Source: JAOSJL01 sp963704035
Lineage (GTDB): Bacteria > Actinomycetota > Acidimicrobiia > IMCC26256 > JAOSJL01
DNA: 64,000 bases
Direction: 5' to 3'
NCBI GenBank assembly: GCA_963704035.1
Contig: CAVPGR010000004.1
Coordinates: forward strand, 1,116,001 to 1,180,000
In this document: positions 60,115 through 64,000 of the stretch, piece by piece
Position numbering within the stretch: position 1 is the first letter of the stretch
Layout of the letters: each line of letters starts with the position of its first letter
The notes under the pieces: generated by a model
Told to the model about the DNA's origin: nothing
Seen by the model: the letters and a program-made list of their open reading frames with translations, nothing else
Database searches by the model: none
Translations under genes and position numbers: made by a program

Positions 60115-60693
60115 TCATCGGTCGCGCAGGCCCTTTCCTTTCGAGATCCTCGGGGCACACTTCTCGACCCGCGCGTCGCGCGTCTTGGCCTTCTTGGCAT
60201 CTGAGAAGTAGAGGTTGTATTCCCGGCGCCGCCCGGGGGTCAGTGCCTCGAACGCAGCTTTGAACGCCGGGTCCTGGTCGAGGCGATTCTGCAGCTCCTC
60301 GACCGGGACGAGCTCAGGTGCCGGGCCCACCTCCACGCCCGCCCGCTCGAGATCGATGGCCTCGGCAACGTAGGTCCTCACGGCTTCTGTCAGCCGGGCC
60401 ACGTCGTCAACGGAGGTGAACCGAATGCGGCGAGCCGATCGTGAGTTCGGTCCTTGCGCCTCCAGAACGCCTTCAGAATCGCCCAACAAGGCACCCTTGA
60501 AGAACATGAGGGCGAGAAACTCCTTCATCTCCTGGAGGATGGCGATGTTCCTGCCCTCATCGCTGTAGCACGGCTTGCCCCACTTGATCTCCTCCGTCAG
60601 CCCGCAGTCCAACAGGACCGACCGGAGGTCGGTCATCTCCTCCGGCCACATCTTCGACTCGTTGATGTAGCGATCGACTCGAGGGTTCGCCAT
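60115..60693 (-). CDS. YdeI/OmpD-associated family protein
   Basis: A 192-residue protein of the YdeI type: NPRVDRYINESKMWPEEMTD, the conserved LDCGLTEEIKWGKPCYSDEG, LALMFFKGALLGDSEG and the C-terminal FEALTPGRRREYNLYFSDAK with TRDARVEKCAPRISKGKGL. The family is linked by some reports to resistance to charged polymers; the biochemical role is not known. ATG 60693 (a GTG precedes it). The stop lies eight bases from the tRNA-Lys 3' end. Confidence 0.88.
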   Translation of the reverse strand: MANPRVDRYINESKMWPEEMTDLRSVLLDCGLTEEIKWGKPCYSDEGRNIAILQEMKEFLALMFFKGALLGDSEGVLEAQGPNSRSARRIRFTSVDDVARLTEAVRTYVAEAIDLERAGVEVGPAPELVPVEELQNRLDQDPAFKAAFEALTPGRRREYNLYFSDAKKAKTRDARVEKCAPRISKGKGLRDR

Positions 60694-60802
60694 CACTCGG
60701 ATCAGCGTACCGAGGCCTGCCGGCACCGGCGCCGGCGGATCGGCCCGGCCGCTCCCCAGCCGGTGCCGATGGGGTCTTTCAGGTGCCCGCTAAGGTCCAT
60801 CG

Positions 60803-61549
60803 GTGTCGACGTCGTCGCTTCGCGAACTCGAGACGCGCCTAACGGTGCCGCCGCGCCCCGGGCAGTTCTCGCAGTCGGATGTGGCCGACCTCCCGGCGTC
60901 CGCTCGCTCGATGTTGACAGCCGCGATCGCGCCCGGAACGCCGCGCGCGGCTGCGGTACGCCTTCGGATACGAGGCGCCATCAAGCTCAACCGGTGGTTG
61001 CCGTTCCGTTCGACGGAGATCATCGCCCCCGGGGCCGGGTTCGTGTGGCGCGCCCGTGTCGCAGGTGTCATCAACGGCTACGACCGTTTCGTCGACGGTC
61101 AGGGTGAGATGCGATGGAAGCTCCTCGGGCTTCTCACCGTGGCGAGCGGGTCGGGCCCCGATGTGAGTCGCAGCGCGGCGGGTCGCGAAGCCGGCGAGGC
61201 GATGTGGGTCCCGACGGCACTCCTCCCCGGCTCGGGTGTCGAATGGCTGCCCGGAGCCGACCGACTCGCGATCGCGAGGATTCCGAGCGCAACGGGACCG
61301 GTCGACGTCGAGTACGGGCTCGACGAGAACGGGCTCGTGGAGTCGGTCGTGCTCGACCGCTGGGGCGATCCCGAGAACACCGGATCGTTCGGTCTTCACC
61401 GATTCGGAGGCACGATGAGTGAGCACCGGACCTTCGGAGGAATCACCATCCCGACGATGGGCAGCGTCGGTTGGCACTTCGGAGAAGAGAGCTCGGCCGA
61501 CGGCGAGTTCTTCCGTTTCCGCATCACCTCCGCGCACCTCGTCCTGTGA
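60803..61549 (+). CDS. DUF6544-like protein of unknown function
   Basis: A 248-residue protein: VRLRIRGAIKLNRWLPFRST, IIAPGAGFVWRARVAGVING, AGREAGEAMWVPTALLPGSG, VLDRWGDPENTGSFGLHRFG and HRTFGGITIPTMGSVGWHFG. I place it in the DUF6544 family from memory of these motifs; function unknown. GTG 60803. Its stop overlaps the next gene (GTGA), so both are one translational unit. Confidence 0.75.
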   Translation: MSTSSLRELETRLTVPPRPGQFSQSDVADLPASARSMLTAAIAPGTPRAAAVRLRIRGAIKLNRWLPFRSTEIIAPGAGFVWRARVAGVINGYDRFVDGQGEMRWKLLGLLTVASGSGPDVSRSAAGREAGEAMWVPTALLPGSGVEWLPGADRLAIARIPSATGPVDVEYGLDENGLVESVVLDRWGDPENTGSFGLHRFGGTMSEHRTFGGITIPTMGSVGWHFGEESSADGEFFRFRITSAHLVL

Positions 61550-62124
61550 GGGGCGATGCGGCGGTCGATCTCTACTGGATCCCCCTGGGTGCGGGTACGA
61601 GCGTGGTGCAGATCAGCGGCAAAATCTTCGAGGCGGTGTCGGCCTTCGTTCAACGGCGTCGTCGCTTCCACCTCTACCATTCGGCTCTCGTGATCTCGGT
61701 GCCGGAAGGGCGCTTCGTGATCGAACAGGCGCCGGTTCCCGACCTCGACGGGGAGCGGCGAGGCGTCGTGGCACAGGGTCCCGTCGGAATGCGATGGCTC
61801 GGAGGTTTTCGCGTCTTCCGCTACGAGGTACGACGGTGGCGGGACGGCGTGATTCCCGACATCGACCACACGATCGCGAGCCCGGTGACGCTGACGGACG
61901 ACGTCGAGGTGGCCAGGCGGGTTCTCGAACAGTTGCCGCTGATACCGACACCCGTCTGGGGCCGCGACGAGCTCGGTACGGGCGAGATGTGGAACTCGAA
62001 CTCCGTTGTTTCCTGGGTGTTGGCGCGCAGCGAGACCGACATCGCGGCGGTCCGACCGCCGACCAACGGTCGAGCACCCGGATGGGACGCGGGACGTGCG
62101 ATCGCCGCGCGAGGGCTCAGCTAG
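61546..62124 (+). CDS. Conserved hypothetical protein, coupled to the DUF6544 gene
   Basis: A 192-residue protein with VDLYWIPLGAGTSVVQISGK, RFHLYHSALVISVPEGRFVI and a highly conserved-looking end GRDELGTGEMWNSNSVVSWV, PPTNGRAPGWDAG. Actinobacterial proteins with these motifs are annotated as hypothetical. The HxAL and ExWNxNS residues could form an active site, which is inference. GTG 61546 overlaps the upstream gene by four bases. The 148 bases after it hold no gene. Confidence 0.78.
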   Translation: MRGDAAVDLYWIPLGAGTSVVQISGKIFEAVSAFVQRRRRFHLYHSALVISVPEGRFVIEQAPVPDLDGERRGVVAQGPVGMRWLGGFRVFRYEVRRWRDGVIPDIDHTIASPVTLTDDVEVARRVLEQLPLIPTPVWGRDELGTGEMWNSNSVVSWVLARSETDIAAVRPPTNGRAPGWDAGRAIAARGLS

Positions 62125-62272
62125 TCCTCTCGGCCACGTAAGAGAGCCGCGGCGCGCGGGAGCCGGAACCCGGATTCCCGCTCCGTTCTCTCCGAGTTGT
62201 CTGGCGACCTCAGCGACTACTCGTGGTCGAAGGGAACACTCCGTTTCGACGTCGACTCACCGTTGTCAGCTG

Positions 62273-62889
62273 TCAGCTGTCGGCTGGTCGGTAGGTGCAC
62301 ATCAGCACGCCGGTGTCAGTCGTCGCGGTGTCGACCAGCTTGAGACGCTGGTTCTCGCCGTCGGCGGGGAAGATCCGCTTGCCGCCTCCGACGAGGATCG
62401 GCTCGATCATGAGCCGGTACTCGTCGACAGGCCACGGGACGCCAGGGATGCCACGAGGCTGGCGCTTCCCATGACCTGGAGGTCGCCGCCGTCCCGTTCG
62501 CGGAGCGCGGCGATCGCGTCGAGGGGGGAATCGGCAGGGAGCAGCACCGAGTTGGCCCAGTGAAGGTCGTCGGTGTGCAGCGTCGTCGACGCCACGTACT
62601 TGGTGATGGCGTTCATGCGGCCGGCGAAGGGATCGCCGGCTCGCTCCGGCCACGCGGCTGCCATCGTCTGCCACGTTCGTCGACCGAACAGCAGCGCCTC
62701 TGTCGATGCCATCGTCGCGTCCAGGAACGGGCCCATGGTCTCGGGCTCGAAGAACGGCATCGACCAGCCGCCGTGGGCGAACCCGCGGTCGGTGTCCTCG
62801 TCAGGGCCCCCGGGCGCCTGCACGACACCGTCGAGCGTCATGAACTCACTGACGACGATCTTCGCCGCTGTTCCAATCTCGATCCGCAT
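62273..62889 (-). CDS. RibD C-terminal/dihydrofolate-reductase-like protein (reading frame broken near 62426)
   Basis: About 205 residues when joined. The first frame from ATG 62889 gives KIVVSEFMTLDGVVQAPGGP, LLFGRRTWQTMAAAWP and GDLQVMGSASLVASLASRGL; one missing base at 62421-62432 moves to VDEYRLMIEPILVGGGKRIF, KLVDTATTDTGVLMCTYRPA and the stop at 62273. These small reductases of the RibD-C type are common in actinobacteria; the substrate is usually unknown. Both halves are well conserved across the break. Confidence 0.82.
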
Positions 62890-62933
62890 CAAGGAACCAC
62901 TACAGCATCGCGCGACGGATTCCCGACAGTCTC

Positions 62934-63752
62934 CTAGGCCTCGCTGTCGGGGTAGTGGTTGGTGACGTAGGTCGATTCCGACATGGGCGGGCGGATGTAC
63001 GACTGGTCTTCGGGCTCGGGGAGGACCAGATCGGGTTCGGAGACGTCCTTGTAGGGGATCGAGTCGAGGAGGTGCCGGATGCAGTTGAGGCGCGCGTGGC
63101 GCTTGTCGTCGGCGTCGACCGCCCACCACGGCGAGGTCTTGGTGTCGGTGTACTCGAACATCTTGTCCTTGGCGATGCTGTAGTCGACCCAACGTCGCCG
63201 AGACTCGAGGTCCATGGCGCTCAGCTTCCAGCGCTTCTCGGGGCGTGCGATCCGATCGGCGAAACGGTGCTCCTGCTCCTCGTCGCTGACCGAGAACCAG
63301 AACTTGATCAGGATGATCCCCGAACGGATGATCATCCGCTCGAAGTCGGGGCAGGATCGCAGGAACTCGTCGTACTCGGCGTCTGTGCAGAATCCCATGA
63401 CGTGTTCGACCCCGGCGCGGTTGTACCAACTGCGGTCGAAGAGCACGATCTCTCCGGCAGCGGGGAGGTGGGCGATGTAGCGCTGGAAATACCACTGGGT
63501 CTGCTCGCGGTCGGTGGGCTTCGGGAGCGCGACGACCCGCACGACGCGGGGGTTCGTGCGCTCGACGATGCGCTTGATGGCTCCGCCCTTTCCGGCGGCG
63601 TCACGGCCCTCGAAGATCACGCACACCTTCAGGCCCTCGGCCTGGACCCAGTCCTGGAGCTTCACCAGTTCGCGTTGGAGACGCTCCAGCTCCTTCTCGT
63701 AGATCGGCTTGGGCAGTCGCAGCATGCCGCTGGTGGTGCGCTTCTTGGTCAC
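62934..63752 (-). CDS. ppk2: Polyphosphate kinase 2 (PPK2)
   Basis: A 272-residue PPK2: Walker A FEGRDAAGKGGAIKRIVERT, PTDREQTQWYFQRYIAHLP, Walker B IVLFDRSWYNRAGVEHVMGF and the lid FADRIARPEKRWKLSAMDLE. It moves phosphate between polyphosphate and nucleotides; length and motifs fit the one-domain class that phosphorylates nucleoside diphosphates. GTG 63752. Divergent from the TrpB2-like gene with a 194-base gap. Confidence 0.95.
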   Translation of the reverse strand: MTKKRTTSGMLRLPKPIYEKELERLQRELVKLQDWVQAEGLKVCVIFEGRDAAGKGGAIKRIVERTNPRVVRVVALPKPTDREQTQWYFQRYIAHLPAAGEIVLFDRSWYNRAGVEHVMGFCTDAEYDEFLRSCPDFERMIIRSGIILIKFWFSVSDEEQEHRFADRIARPEKRWKLSAMDLESRRRWVDYSIAKDKMFEYTDTKTSPWWAVDADDKRHARLNCIRHLLDSIPYKDVSEPDLVLPEPEDQSYIRPPMSESTYVTNHYPDSEA

Positions 63753-63946
63753 TACTGCGGTCTCCCGTGTTGGAGCCGGTCCGCCTCCACCAGCTCGAGT
63801 TCGGCGGCGGATTTCGACGCGGTGGCTTCGCCGCCTGTCATCATCTCGTCGAATCTAGTTCCAGACCCCATCGTGGTTCGACGTGGCAACGCACGTAGCC
63901 TTGGCCGCGATCCGCGAACGATTCGCGTGCGAGTCCAGGAGAAGCC

Positions 63947-64000
63947 ATGACCGAGCGTACGAAGTACCTGTTGGACGAGTCGGATCTCCCGACCCACTGG
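63947..64000 (+). CDS. TrpB2-like tryptophan synthase beta chain, partial (runs off the window)
   Basis: Only the first 18 codons are present: MTERTKYLLDESDLPTHW. This start (LLDESxLPTxW) is characteristic of TrpB2-type PLP enzymes. ATG 63947 follows CAGGAGAAG. The identification rests on a short piece. Confidence 0.6.
   Translation, partial: MTERTKYLLDESDLPTHW

Overview
The window is a stretch of chromosome from a high-GC actinobacterium, most likely a member of Acidimicrobiia (inference). The supporting markers are the order rpsF-ssb-rpsR-rplI-dnaB, a NucS/EndoMS mismatch endonuclease, a DUF5318 protein, a BldC-type regulator, a dnaK-grpE-dnaJ-hspR-clpB operon with a HAIR-like operator, frequent GTG starts and many 4-base GTGA/ATGA gene overlaps. 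There is no sign of phage, insertion sequences or CRISPR.

Layout. 0-10 kb: a RimB-like protease next to a RimK ligase fused to an AstE/aspartoacylase-like domain, stomatin/NfeD, CCA-adding enzyme, methyltransferase, DUF885 peptidase-like protein, DUF5318 and PanB running in frame into a DUF192 lipoprotein. 10-15 kb: the S6-SSB-S18-L9-DnaB replication/ribosome cluster, with an enoyl-CoA hydratase inserted before dnaB and an S18 carrying a tail of about 100 residues. 15-21.4 kb: NucS, an SGNH hydrolase, envelope proteins, transporters, a 0.8-kb stretch with no convincing gene, and a VapBC module. 21.4-31 kb: tRNA-Gly, a TetR regulator with a palindromic operator, dcd, an Fe-S oxidoreductase, AmtB-GlnK, AlaX and the substrate-binding lipoprotein of a branched-chain amino acid transporter. 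31-35 kb: the matching permease and ATPase genes (livF, livG, livM, livH). 35-44.7 kb: the heat-shock operon and two membrane proteins. 44.7-57.8 kb: nearly the whole purine pathway (purA, D, B, C, S, Q, L, F, M), interrupted by three genes on the other strand. 58-64 kb: a zinc-ribbon protein, ParA-like ATPase, BldC, four tRNAs, YdeI-like, DUF6544 and partner, a reductase, PPK2 and the first codons of a TrpB2-like gene.

Two themes cut across the window. First, short tandem duplications of 10-27 bp are common and often sit on a stop codon or on a stop/start overlap. Between purD and purB, and between grpE and dnaJ, they create chains of tiny ORFs in which each stop codon overlaps the next start codon. 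I regard these as the most novel pattern here. Second, at least 12 single-base frame breaks hit otherwise well-conserved genes (including purD, hspR, glnK and livG), concentrated between 21.7 and 46.2 kb. These are more likely sequence or assembly errors than pseudogenes, so affected genes are annotated as whole loci. Several start codons are judgement calls and are marked as such.
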